58,878 bases of DNA from NCBI RefSeq assembly GCF_029892565.1, contig NZ_JARXVH010000033.1, positions 1-58,878 on the forward strand. The letters run 5' to 3'. This document shows positions 1 through 7,902 of the stretch, one piece after another (within the stretch, counting starts at the first letter, position 1; the number at the start of each line of letters is the position of its first letter). A model generated the notes under the pieces. That model saw only the letters and a program-made list of their open reading frames with translations, was not told the origin of the DNA and did not search any database. Position numbers and translations under genes: made by a program. Source of the DNA: Streptomyces pseudovenezuelae (GTDB lineage Bacteria; Actinomycetota; Actinomycetes; Streptomycetales; Streptomycetaceae).

Positions 1-37
1 ACTCCGCCGTACCCATGGCCAATTAGGAGAATTCGGT

Positions 38-279
38 ATGGGGAATAACAAAGTGCTCAAACCACCCGACATGGGGAAAATCGCGATCGTCGACAGCAGT
101 TCAGCGTGGGCAGCACGATCGCCGGCCGCTACCTGTTTCGGATGGTGCCTGCACAGGGACCCGGCATGACGTTTGAATCGCATCTGTTCGCACGTGTCGA
201 GGCAGGTCGGATCGATCGGCTCGTCGAGGTCGCGCGACAAACCGAAGACAGCGACGGAGACTTCCTGTCCACCAGCTGA
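38..279 (+). pseudogene. Remnant of a small SnoaL/NTF2-like protein
   Basis: An ATG at 38 has a good ribosome binding site (AGGAGA, 26-31), but its frame stops after 43 codons at 168-170. A second frame, open from 49 and ending at the TGA at 277-279, reads like the end of an NTF2-like domain: a strand-rich stretch, then 'FARVEAGRIDRLVEVARQ', which resembles the final strand of SnoaL-like proteins ('frv.dGkI.e'). I infer one decayed gene with a frameshift near 100. The similarity is weak and short, so the family call is tentative. It precedes the broken regulator at 378. Confidence 0.25.
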
Positions 280-364
280 CTCGGCTGGCGCAGAGGCGCA
301 ATGGCCTCTCCGTACGCAGGTGAAGCGTGGCCGGGCGGCGAACTGGTCGTGCTGGGCACGTCCT

Positions 365-370
365 TATACT
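365..370 (+). promoter_or_regulatory. Candidate -10 box for a leaderless regulator mRNA
   Basis: TATACT lies 7 nt before the GTG start at 378, which would place transcription initiation at or next to the start codon. Leaderless mRNAs are common in Streptomyces. No clear -35 box is visible (weak CTGGTC around 343-348). Confidence 0.3.
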
Positions 371-377
371 GCTCTTC

Positions 378-1224
378 GTGTATGAACTCCGTCGATTCGG
401 TGGGCTGCTTCGGCAGTGGCGAGACCGCGTCACGCCCACCGATTTCGATCACCTCGTCACGGGTGGTTCGCGCCGCACCCCAGGCCTGCGACGGGAGGAA
501 GTGGCCGAGTTGAGTGACATGTCCGCGGACTACATCAAACGCCTTGAGCAGGGCCGAGCCCGCCCCTCCCTTCAGGTATTGAAGTCGCTCGCCAGTACGC
601 TGAGTCTGGCGCAGGCCGAGTATGAACACCTCTGCATCCTCACCGGTCACTCGATCACACAGCCGGGCCGGGTCAACCGGCGCATCGGTCCGGCCACGGG
701 GCAACTGCTCGATCGCCTCGACGGAGTGCCTGTCGCCGTGTTTGACGCGACCTGGACGCTTCTGCGCTACAACTCCCTCGGTGCCGCCCTCTGCGGTGAT
801 CCGTCGCTCTCCGCTCGTCGCGAGCGCAATATGGCCTGGCGCTATTTCACGAGCACGACGAACTGTGCGGCGGAGCCAGGGCGACAGGACCAGGATTTCG
901 AAGCATCCCTGGTGGCTGATCTGCGAGAGACCTCGAGCCGTCATCCGTCCGACGATGAACTCACTGCTCTGAATCACCGCGCTGCACGCGGTGAGTCCAC
1001 GGTTCACTGAGTTGTGGCGCGGCGGTGCCAGCAGGCGGTTCGAGCGACGCAGCGGGGTTATCGACCACCCGGACATCGGGCCCGTCAAAACGGACAGCAC
1101 CGTCCTGACGGTTCCCGAGGGCGATCTGAAGCTGCTCGTCTTCACCGCAGAGCCAGGGTCGGCCGACGCATGCAAACTGGCGAAGCTCCAGACTCTGTCC
1201 AGCGAAAAGCAGCTGCGGGCCTGA
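378..1224 (+). pseudogene. Broken XRE regulator with MmyB-like ligand-binding domain
   Basis: The N-terminal part carries an XRE helix-turn-helix with the family signature 'RRTPGLRREEVAELS' followed by 'YIKRLEQGRARPS'. The C-terminal part is an MmyB-like ligand-binding domain ('VAVFDATWTLLRYNSLGAAL', later 'SPRFTELW'). The protein runs in one frame from GTG 378 to about 972, then continues in another frame from about 973 ('ITALHAVSPRFTELW'), so one base was gained or two were lost there. The final TGA at 1222-1224 coincides with the right end of an IS3 remnant, so the native 3' end is probably lost. Such regulators usually control a divergent SDR or reductase; none is adjacent here. Confidence 0.7.
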
Positions 1225-1248
1225 AGCGCTCCGAGATCGGTGGAGGCT

Positions 1249-1584
1249 CTATGCGTTGGCTCCAGCCGCCGGTTGGGGCTGGTGTTGAGCGTAGTAGTTG
1301 GTCTCGTGCTCGTGGGGCGGGATGTCTCTGATCGCTGTGTGGAGGCGCTGGATGTTGAACCAGTCGACCCACTCCGCGGTGGCGAGTTCGACGTGGGAGA
1401 GGCCGTGCCACGGCTTGCGGGGCTTGATCAACTCCGTTTTGTAGAGGCCGATCTGGGATTCCATGAGCGCGTTGTCCAGGGCGTCGCCAACGGTGCCGAT
1501 CGAGGCGTCGATGCCGGCGTCGAGGAGGTGCGCGGTGAAGGCGAATGATGTGTATCGGGCGAGTTCAACAAGTCGATGTTGCAT
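1249..1584 (-). pseudogene. IS3-family transposase, C-terminal fragment
   Basis: About 100 residues of the integrase core (rve) are recognisable, beginning 'YTSFAFTAHLLDAGI' and including 'SIGTVGDALDNALMES' and 'FNIQRLHTAI', which are typical of the end of IS3 OrfB. The catalytic N-terminal part with the first two Asp residues is absent, so it cannot be active. The first ten codons after the apparent ATG at 1584 belong to the palindrome, not the transposase. Confidence 0.75.
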
Positions 1585-1602
1585 CGACCAGTTGAACTCG
1601 CC
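1558..1602. repeat. Near-perfect palindrome at an IS junction
   Basis: Arms 1558-1578 and 1582-1602 pair at 18 of 21 positions around a 3-nt centre (outer parts GGCGAGTTCAAC / GTTGAACTCGCC). It sits exactly where the IS3 fragment meets the truncated gene at 1601-1889. Confidence 0.7.
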
Positions 1603-1889
1603 TTGTACGCGAGCTTGCCGACCAACTCAGCGAGCCGGAAGAGCAGATGCTCAGCGATTGGGTCCTCGCCGCCCAGGCTCCTTTGGCGGACGCGATCGAA
1701 CAATTCACGCCCACGGCTCCACTGCGTTGGATCGGCTGCCATCTCCAGGGCCGCGTCGATCTCGGGAGTCGTTCCCAGACTCAGCGAAGCTGCCTCAAGG
1801 ACCTGTCCAGCCCATGCCACTGGCTGTTGCTGCCGCTCGAACAGGGATCGCCCCCACCGATGAATGCCGCTCGCTCCGACACTGTTCAT
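1601..1889 (-). pseudogene. Truncated hypothetical protein, N-terminal part
   Basis: An ATG at 1889 opens a frame of about 96 codons rich in charged helices ('WAGQVLEAASLSLGTTPEID', 'IAEHLLFRLAELVGKLAYKA'). The last segment resembles the 'AENVAKvtYNAS' motif of small uncharacterised Streptomyces proteins. Downstream the frame runs into the palindrome and the antisense of the IS3 fragment, so I read it as a gene cut by the IS. No function can be assigned. No strong ribosome binding site is seen. Confidence 0.35.
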
Positions 1890-2061
1890 TTCACGATCAT
1901 GACAACATTGCGAGTCAGGAACAACGGAGTTGGGGCCGCTCAGCGCCCGGTTCGAGCCCACTCGTGCACAACTGGAAGTTGATCAACCCGTGGCCTCCCG
2001 CTCGACCTCGAATGTGTTTCACACGTGAGTGAGGTTTGCCCAGATCAGGGCACGTGGGGCC

Positions 2062-2115
2062 GGCCTTCCGCTGAGGCTGTGCTCCGTCACAGATACACCG
2101 CTCAGCAGGAAGGCC
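2062..2115. repeat. Long stem-loop ahead of a transposase remnant
   Basis: GGCCTTCC...CTGAG (2062-2075) pairs with CTCAG...GGAAGGCC (2101-2115). The 25-nt loop holds a smaller CTGTG/CACAG hairpin. It ends 7 nt before the transposase ATG at 2122, so it covers the ribosome binding site. It could be an element end or a read-through-blocking structure. Confidence 0.45.
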
Positions 2116-2121
2116 GTGGGC

Positions 2122-2405
2122 ATGAGTCTGCTGTGCGTGGGTGTCCCGCAGGATGCGCTTGGGCAACTGTCATGCTTCCGGGCGGGCTTCTACGGCTGCT
2201 TGACCGGACGCGGGGACACCTTGTTCGAGCTGACCGACTCCCTGCTCTGCACGGACGGGCCGGTGAAGACACTGGTCGGACTTCGCCCCTGCGCCCGAAC
2301 ACCGGCGTGGCTACGGCGCGTTGTACGGCGCTCTCAGCCAGGGCCGTATCGAGGTCGCCCGGCTGCGGCGAGTGCTGGCCTCGGCGCCACTGCCGCGGGC
2401 GGCTG
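2122..2405 (+). pseudogene. DDE transposase remnant (Streptomyces-type)
   Basis: From ATG 2122 (AGGAAGG upstream) the frame reads 'FRAGFYGCLTGRGDTLFELT' and 'TDGPVKTLVGL', then continues in another frame from about 2287 as 'APEHRRGYGALYGALSQGRI' and 'EVARLRRVLASAPLPRAAD'. This is the N-terminal portion of a transposase family abundant in Streptomyces. One frameshift near 2280 and loss of everything after about residue 95, including the catalytic residues, make it inactive. Confidence 0.65.
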
Positions 2406-2766
2406 ACTGTAGGGACCCAGATTTCGCGGCACAGTCTCATCTCCGATGGCACATCGACGGGACTTATGCCGTCTTCGTGAGACTCGCTGGTCGGGGCTGT
2501 CCGTTCTCACTGGTCCTTTCAGCGTCTCACCGTGTTGCGCGCAGATCTGGCGAATTCTCAGCCGGCGGCCTGGCCGACAGGCCGGTCCGCCTGGTCTACA
2601 CCAGTCTGGGTCGATGTGAGTCTCATCGGAGTTGGCGTTTCTCATCAATGTCTGCGGTGACCGATGAGTTTTGTGCGGATCCGTGGTCGATACGGCTGGA
2701 TACACCGACAGCGGTGGGCCTGTGCTGGGGACGTTCCAGCGCGGGAGCAAGCAGATGGAGGCTGTG
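2406..2766. other. Intergenic region without a convincing gene
   Basis: No coding frame is convincing. Two inverted motifs occur: GGCCTG/CAGGCC around 2571-2588, and CTCATC ... GATGAG around 2641-2669. The second could be an operator for the monooxygenase gene that follows, but nothing supports a specific regulator. Confidence 0.3.
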
Positions 2767-4056
2767 ATGAGCGTCGACGACTCCGACCAGGGCCACTCGA
2801 TCCGGACGGGCGGGCAGGGGACGCGGGTGAGCGGTCCCAGGGTGTTGGTGGCGGGGGCGAGCATCGCGGGACCCGCGCTGGCCCACTGGCTGCGCCGGCG
2901 GGGGGCTGAAGTGACCGTGGTGGAGCGGGCTCCCGAGCTGCGTCCCGGCGGGCAGGCGGTGGACGCGCGCGGGGTCGCCAAGGAGGTCATCGCGCGCATG
3001 GGGTTGGACGCGGCGGTGCGCGCGGCGTGCACCGACACCGCCGGCGCGCACACCGTGGACGCGGACGGGCAGGTGCTGGAGACCTTCCGTGCCGACGACG
3101 ACGGTGGCGACGGGTTCATCGCGGACATCGAGATCCTGCGCGGGGACCTGTCCCAGGTGCTCTACGACGACACCCGCGACGGCGTCGAGTACGTCTTCGG
3201 CGACCGAATCGCCGGGCTCGCTCAGGACGCGGACGGGGTCGACGTGGTCTTCGCGGGCGGCAACCGGCGGCGCTTCGACTTGGTGGTCGGGGCAGACGGG
3301 CTGCACTCGGAGCTGCGAGCGATGGTCTTCGGGCCGCATGAGCGGTTCCTGCGCCACCTCGGGCATGTGCTGGCCTTCTGCAGCGTGCCCAACGAGTTCG
3401 GGCTGGACCGCTGGCTGCTGGAGTACCAGGATCAGGAGTCCGGGCGCTCCGCCCTCCTGCGGCCCATCCAGGACGCCACTCGGGCGATGGCCATGTTCTA
3501 CTTCGACTCGGCTGACTTCGACGTCGACCACCGTGACGTCGCAGCCCAGAAGCTCCTGCTGCGGGAGCGGATGGCGGGCCTGGGCTGGTTGACCCCGGAC
3601 ATCCTCGCGCACCTGGACGACACTCCGGACTTCTACCTCGACCAGGTCGCCCAGGTGGTGATGGACCGCTGGTCGAGTGGACGGGTGGGGTTGCTGGGGG
3701 ACGCGGCGTTCAGCTCGTCGCCGATGTCCGGGCAGGGCACCGGGCTGGCACTGGTCGGCGCCTACCTGCTGGCCGCAGAGCTGGCCGCTGCCGGATGGGA
3801 CCCCGAGGCCGGGTTCGCCCGCTACGAGGCGCGGATGCGTTCGTTCGTCGAGGCCAACCAGGAGATCGGCCGGTTGAACGCCCGCAGCCGCGACGTCCCC
3901 GGGCCGGACGCCGAGCCGCGCCCCGATTTCGCCGGCGAATGGTTCACCGAGCTGGTCGGGCGCGCGATCAACGGCGTCGAGCTGCCCGACTACGCGGGGG
4001 TGCCGGACTCCGCAGCCCCGGCCGGATCGCCGATCACCTCGTCGGCCAAGCCGTAA
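2767..4056 (+). CDS. FAD-dependent monooxygenase (class A flavoprotein)
   Basis: Aromatic-ring or polyketide-type hydroxylase of the PF01494 family: it would use NAD(P)H and O2 with bound FAD to hydroxylate a small molecule in the cytoplasm. Visible motifs are the N-terminal dinucleotide fold 'VLVAGASIAGPALAHWL', the 'DG' motif 'DLVVGADGLHSEL' mid-protein, and the 'GD' motif 'GRVGLLGDAAFSSSP' near residue 315. The length of 429 aa is normal. I chose ATG 2767 because GGAGG (2757-2761) lies 5 nt upstream; an ATG at 2755 is less well served. No regulator is adjacent, so the substrate is unknown. It resembles TetX-like and UbiH-like enzymes. Confidence 0.88.
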   Translation: MSVDDSDQGHSIRTGGQGTRVSGPRVLVAGASIAGPALAHWLRRRGAEVTVVERAPELRPGGQAVDARGVAKEVIARMGLDAAVRAACTDTAGAHTVDADGQVLETFRADDDGGDGFIADIEILRGDLSQVLYDDTRDGVEYVFGDRIAGLAQDADGVDVVFAGGNRRRFDLVVGADGLHSELRAMVFGPHERFLRHLGHVLAFCSVPNEFGLDRWLLEYQDQESGRSALLRPIQDATRAMAMFYFDSADFDVDHRDVAAQKLLLRERMAGLGWLTPDILAHLDDTPDFYLDQVAQVVMDRWSSGRVGLLGDAAFSSSPMSGQGTGLALVGAYLLAAELAAAGWDPEAGFARYEARMRSFVEANQEIGRLNARSRDVPGPDAEPRPDFAGEWFTELVGRAINGVELPDYAGVPDSAAPAGSPITSSAKP

Positions 4057-4382
4057 GCGCCACAAAACGTGTCGAGAGGGACCACACTTCGGTAGGACAC
4101 CGCCGGACGACCTCCGCTCATGCCACATGGTGCGCGTTGGAGCACCCGTTCGGCGGCCAGGCCACCTTCCGATGAGGCGGTGTCGGCTCGGAAAACTGAC
4201 AAGATCGATGAGAATCCACCGCTCGGGGTCTCTATGGTTCTGTCACTTGCCTGGTCGGCGCTCACCGGAGCTGACAGGGCTCTCACCCTTTCGGATGGCG
4301 GGGATCCGGCCCGCTCCGCCCGTCAGTGCCTGGCTGACACCGTTGGCTGTACGGGTCGTTGCCCGTGGGGCGGGGGTTTGCG
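4057..4382. other. Intergenic region, no gene seen
   Basis: About 325 bp between the monooxygenase and the TnsA-like remnant. No credible frame, terminator or known element end was recognised. Confidence 0.3.
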
Positions 4383-4816
4383 ATGAACAGTGTCACGGCG
4401 ACGGTGAGTATCCGTCAGCAGCGTGGTGCTCTTGTGGAGGTCCGGGACTGGGGTACGGCACCTGTCGACCTTCTGCAGTCGGCTTGTCCGTAGCGGACGT
4501 TCCGTTGGTGCGAGGGCCAGAAGCACTGCTCGGGTATCTACTGGTCAGCGACGATGCGCGACCACGTGATCTACGAGTCGCGCTAGGAACTGACGCGGTT
4601 GCTCTTTGCCGACTTCGATCCGTCCGTACGCGGCATCGTGGCCCAGCCGTTCCTGCTGAAGGCCGTTGTGGAGGGGCAGGCCCGCAAGCACATCCCGGAT
4701 TACATCCTGACCACTGAGCAGGGTCCGGCATGGGTGGATGTGAAGCCGCACTGCCGGCTGTCCACCCCAGTGGTGGCGTTCACGTTCGCGTGGACCCGGC
4801 AGGCGGTCGAGTCGCG
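4383..4816 (+). pseudogene. TnsA-like transposase endonuclease subunit, two in-frame TAGs
   Basis: One continuous frame encodes a TnsA-like endonuclease: 'MNSVTATVSIRQQRG', then 'RTFRWCEGQKHCSGIYW', 'MRDHVIYESR', 'ELTRLLFADFDPSVRGIVAQ', 'RKHIPDYIL' and 'GPAWVDVKPHCRLS'. The E...PDY...VDVK arrangement fits the TnsA nuclease core. TAG codons interrupt the same frame at 4491-4493 (probably an original Trp) and 4584-4586. The 3' end is lost near 4816. In complete elements this subunit cuts 5' ends alongside a Mu/Tn7-like transposase and ATPase; those partners are not in the window. Confidence 0.7.
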
Positions 4817-4826
4817 TGACGGGCGC

Positions 4827-5390
4827 TCAGCGCCTCGTCTCGTACCTGGTCAGGATCACGCCGCGGGGAAGTGTCCGCGTCTCCACCAGGTTCAGGTTCA
4901 CCCAGCTGTCCAGCGCGGTGAAGAACGGCGTGCCGCCGCCCACCAGGACCGGCGCGGTGGCCAGCACGTACTCGTCAATCAGCCCGGCCCGCATGGCCGC
5001 CCCGGCGAGCGTCGCGCCGCAGATGTCCATCGGGCCGCCGTCCTCGGCCTTGAGCCGGGTGATCTCGGCGACCGCGTCGCCGGTGACCAGGCGGGTGTTC
5101 CAGTCGACCTTGTCGATCGTCGAGGAGAACACCACCTTCGGCATGTCCCGCCAGCGGCGCGCGAACTCGATCTGCGCCGGAGTGGCGTTGGGCTGCTGGT
5201 CGCCGGTCGGCCAGTGGGAGCTCATCGTCTGCCACAGCTTGCGCCCGTACAGCGTCAGGTCGGTCGCCTGCAACTGGTCGGACCAAAACTGGAACAGCTC
5301 GTCGCTCGGCACGCCCCAGCCGATGTCGTCGCCGGGCGCGGCGATGTAGCCGTCCAGGGTCAGGTTCATGCCGTAGATCAATTTCCGCAT
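4827..5390 (-). CDS. RibD C-terminal / dihydrofolate reductase family protein
   Basis: 187 aa, the typical size for stand-alone members of PF01872, which adopt a dihydrofolate-reductase fold and probably reduce an unknown substrate with NADPH. Recognisable stretches are the start 'MRKLIYGMNLTLDGYIAAPG', 'LTLYGRKLWQTM', 'KVVFSSTIDKVDWNTRLV', 'MDICGATLAGAAMRAGLIDE' and 'APVLVGGGTPFF'. Start ATG 5390 has GGAAGG 8 nt upstream. The gene lies head-on to the TnsA remnant and appears intact. Confidence 0.88.
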   Translation of the reverse strand: MRKLIYGMNLTLDGYIAAPGDDIGWGVPSDELFQFWSDQLQATDLTLYGRKLWQTMSSHWPTGDQQPNATPAQIEFARRWRDMPKVVFSSTIDKVDWNTRLVTGDAVAEITRLKAEDGGPMDICGATLAGAAMRAGLIDEYVLATAPVLVGGGTPFFTALDSWVNLNLVETRTLPRGVILTRYETRR

Positions 5391-5540
5391 AGCGCCAGCC
5401 TTCCGTGAGTCGGACTCACGCGTACAGACCGGCGCGGCGCGGCAGACTCATCGGTGCGCGATCTGAACTCGCATGTGGTGCTCGTGCTCGGTGGCTGGTT
5501 GTAGCGGAGCTGCACACCCAAGAACCTACTAAAACTGATG

Positions 5541-5660
5541 TCGTAACGCCGCTGGCGGCCGGAGGCCGATGGATGCCGTGCCTTCCACGCCGCGATCAGT
5601 AGCTCGATCCGGCCCACTCGGCTTCGGTCAGGTCGGTCTTGTACGCCTTGCGCTCACTCA
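5541..5660 (-). pseudogene. IS5-type transposase, N-terminal remnant
   Basis: Reading from about 5660 the minus strand gives 'VSERKAYKTDLTEAEW', then after a one-base frame change near 5618 'RIELLIAAWKARHPSASGRQ'. This matches the 'TDLTDaeWariEpLip' start of IS5-family transposases. Nothing further of the element is present. The surrounding stretch 5391-5762 holds no other gene. Confidence 0.5.
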
Positions 5661-5762
5661 CCGCCCCATCGCGCCACGGCCGAGCCCGCCGGCGAGCCGA
5701 AACCCGCCAACCCCGCACGACGGACCAACCGTAGATCGGAAAGGCTCGCTATTTCGTCCTGA

Positions 5763-6737
5763 TCAGAGTTCCAGGTCAAAGAGCGCCGCCGCGTTGGCGG
5801 AGGAGAACTTCTGTCGGTCCTCGTCGGAAGTGAAGTGTGCGAGGAAAGAGTTGATCTCGTCCTGGGTCGGGTGCTGGAACGGGTAGTCGGTGGAGAAGAT
5901 CAGCCGGTCGATGGTGGTGACGGACAGGGCGTGGTGGAGCAGCGCGGGGTTGAGCATGCCGGAGACGGTGATGTGGAAGTTCGTCCGGATGTAGTCCGAG
6001 ACGGGCCGTTGCAGGCCGGCGAGGCGGGAGAGGCTGTCGGCCCGGTCGAGCCAGAACAGCAGCATCTCGCCCCAGTGGCCGAGCACTATCTGCAGGGCGG
6101 GGTGGCGGTCGAAGGTGCCGCGCAGGATGAGCCGGAGTGCCGCGGTCGCGGTGTCGAGGTGCCAGCCCCATCCGAAAGTGGCCAGGGCGAGATCGGTCAG
6201 CTCGCCGAGGCCTCGGTAGGAGGCGTCGCGCACCGCGTCCGAGGGGATCTGGGGGTGGATGAAGACCGGCTGGCCGAGTTCCGCCGCGGCGGCGAAGAAT
6301 TCGTCGTAGGCCGGGTCGTCGAGGAAGCGATCGCCGGAGCGGCCGTAGACCATCGTGCCGACGTGGCCCAGGCCCTTCGCGCGCACGAGCTCGTCGACGA
6401 CGTGCTCCGGGGAGGACATGGGCAGGGTCGAAAGCGCGCGGAACCGCGTCGGGTTCTTGTCGACGGCCGCGATGGCCGTGTCGTTCGCGGCGCGGCTCAG
6501 GTGCCGGGCCTGCTCGGCGGAGAGCGGTTGGGTTCCGGGCGGGGTCAGGGCGAGGACCGAGATGTCGATGCCCTGGGCGTCCATCGCGGCGATCCGCTCC
6601 TCGCCCAGGTCCTCCAGGCGGTGCCGGTGGTCGCCCATCTCGTTGAAGGCGAGGCTCTCGTCCGGCCGCGGCAGGGCTTTGAGAGCGGACGTGAGGCCCG
6701 GGGCTACCCAGTGTTCTTCGATGGCGACGAGGGGCAT
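5763..6737 (-). CDS. Amidohydrolase-family enzyme (resorcylate decarboxylase-like)
   Basis: A TIM-barrel amidohydrolase (PF04909), 324 aa. The residues expected for the gamma-resorcylate/2,3-dihydroxybenzoate decarboxylase branch are visible: Glu-Glu-His at residues 7-9, the His of 'VFIHPQIP', and the Asp of 'IFSTDYPF'. This suggests non-oxidative decarboxylation or hydrolysis of an aromatic acid in the cytoplasm, though the substrate cannot be read from sequence. I chose ATG 6737 (GAAGGA upstream) rather than an earlier start because homologues begin at 'MPLVAIEEH'. It is divergent from a MarR gene and shares two palindromic operators with it, so it is probably repressed until its substrate appears. 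Confidence 0.85.
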   Translation of the reverse strand: MPLVAIEEHWVAPGLTSALKALPRPDESLAFNEMGDHRHRLEDLGEERIAAMDAQGIDISVLALTPPGTQPLSAEQARHLSRAANDTAIAAVDKNPTRFRALSTLPMSSPEHVVDELVRAKGLGHVGTMVYGRSGDRFLDDPAYDEFFAAAAELGQPVFIHPQIPSDAVRDASYRGLGELTDLALATFGWGWHLDTATAALRLILRGTFDRHPALQIVLGHWGEMLLFWLDRADSLSRLAGLQRPVSDYIRTNFHITVSGMLNPALLHHALSVTTIDRLIFSTDYPFQHPTQDEINSFLAHFTSDEDRQKFSSANAAALFDLEL

Positions 6738-6795
6738 GGTTTTCGTCCTTCGATCGGGCGGGCGGCACGTCCGGTGGCTTCGTTCCACCGATGCC

Positions 6796-6847
6796 TGTCA
6801 GTTGACAGCAAAGCTAACGCACGGACTAAAGTAGCTGTCAACTGACA
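6796..6847. promoter_or_regulatory. Paired MarR operators in a divergent promoter
   Basis: TGTCAGTTGACA (6796-6807) and TGTCAACTGACA (6836-6847) are each near-palindromic and are reverse complements of each other, 40 bp apart (about four helical turns). Each contains a TTGACA -35 hexamer facing the other: the left for the MarR gene, the right for the amidohydrolase. Binding would block both promoters. Confidence 0.75.
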
Positions 6848-6880
6848 GCAATCGAGGGGCGACGGCGGAGGACCTGGCGC

Positions 6881-7327
6881 ATGGACGAGCAACAGACTTC
6901 GAGGCTGTTCGAACTCGCCGACCGGATCCTGGCGGTGGGCCGCCACATCGGTGCGTCGAAGGAGGGCGAGGTCGAGTCGGGAACACCGCTGCAGGGAGCG
7001 GTGATGCGCTACATCGACCGCCACCCGGGCACGACCGCCGGCGAGGCCGCCGAGGCCACCCAGATGATCTCGAGCAACTTCAGCCGGGCGGTGCGGGGCC
7101 TGGAGCAGGCAGGGCTGGTGCGGCGCGACACCGATCAGCACGATGCGCGGCGGGTGCGCCTGTATCCCACCGAGAAGGCACAGGAGAACCTGCAACGACT
7201 GCGTGAGGTCTGGAGCCGCCTTCTCGAGGAGGCCGTGACCGATTCCGACGACATCGACGCCGCGATCTCGACCCTGCGCAACATCGAGACCCGGCTGGTC
7301 GCCCGAACCCGCCCCGGGACCCGATGA
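6881..7327 (+). CDS. MarR-family transcriptional regulator
   Basis: 148 aa winged-helix dimer. The recognition region reads 'TTAGEAAEATQMISSNFSRA', followed by the wing 'LVRRDTDQHDARRVRLYPT', which has the conserved D-x-R motif of MarR proteins. N- and C-terminal helices are long and charged, as in dimerising members. Start ATG 6881 has GGAGGA 8 nt upstream. It is divergent from the amidohydrolase at 5763-6737, and the intergenic region carries two inverted operators, so it probably represses itself and the enzyme gene and is released by an aromatic acid. The ligand is inference. Confidence 0.87.
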   Translation: MDEQQTSRLFELADRILAVGRHIGASKEGEVESGTPLQGAVMRYIDRHPGTTAGEAAEATQMISSNFSRAVRGLEQAGLVRRDTDQHDARRVRLYPTEKAQENLQRLREVWSRLLEEAVTDSDDIDAAISTLRNIETRLVARTRPGTR

Positions 7328-7428
7328 ATCCGGCGATCGTGCCGCATCCGGCCTGCCGGTGCACTGCTGCGCCGGGCCGCAGGATCCGCTGCGGAGACTC
7401 CCACTTGTCAACTTGATCCGGCCCTAAA

Positions 7429-7454
7429 GGTCTGGGGCAAGTTGCCCCAAGACC
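7429..7454. terminator. Stem-loop downstream of the MarR gene
   Basis: GGTCT.GGGGCAA pairs with TTGCCCC.AGACC around a single G. There is no T-run. It lies about 100 bp after the MarR stop and directly before an IS5 remnant, so it may be a terminator or part of the element. Confidence 0.4.
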
Positions 7455-7900
7455 ACCACCACCTTCAGCGACGGCCAGGGCCGGATGCCGTTCTCCGGCA
7501 TCGAGAGGCCTGGGCGTATGCACGACCGGACCGCCCTGCGCACCGAGGGCGTCGCCGAGCAGTTCCACCGGCACCCGACGGTGCAGGCGAAGGTCTACCC
7601 CGGCTACCAGGGCCTGGCCAGGGAGTTCCGCAACCAGGTCACCGCCCCGCCGAAAAACCGGAGGAGGACGCCTGCGAGAGTGACGAGCGAGCCTGGCGCG
7701 GGGCCCGGCGCCTGCAGCCCTCGGCCCGCATCGGCGTCGGGCACGCCAACGCCGAACTCCGGCGGTGGGCCCCGATGTGCCGGTGCACCGGACGCCGCGG
7801 CACCTTCGCCCAGGCCCGGCGAGCGATCGGCGGACTGATCTCCGACCGGGCCGCGAAGCGGCCCACCCGCCGCGAGCACAGCACCGAACCAATGGTGCGG
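7455..7900 (+). pseudogene. IS5-family transposase, C-terminal remnant
   Basis: The first half reads 'TFSDGQGRMPFSGIERPGRM' and 'YPGYQGLAREFRNQVTAPPK'. The second half, in another frame, reads 'SARIGVGHANAELRRW' and 'IGGLISDRAAKRPTR', the usual end of this DDE transposase group. The frame changes at a run of five A near 7654, where intact relatives are expected to have six ('APPKKP'). The N-terminal half is missing. It ends against the convergent beta-propeller gene. Confidence 0.65.
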
Positions 7901-7902
7901 GG

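Larger units (their letters stand above)
1222..1602 (-). mobile_element. IS3-family element, right-end remnant
   Basis: It holds the 3' part of an IS3-type orfB transposase and, after its TAG stop (1249-1251), about 27 bp up to 1222 that look like an IS3 right end (TGAAGCGCTCCGAG... inward). The left part of the element is missing. The truncation point near 1555-1600 coincides with a near-perfect palindrome. The right end abuts, and seems to have cut, the regulator at 378-1224. Confidence 0.6.

Noticed and set aside
129..1175. Long minus-strand open frame of 348 codons
   Set aside because: It is antisense to the broken regulator, has no recognisable domain or ribosome binding site, and reflects GC-rich codon structure on the other strand.
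4491..4586. TAG codons read as pyrrolysine
   Set aside because: No pyrrolysine system is visible, the first TAG fits a Trp TGG change, and the gene is also truncated at the 3' end.
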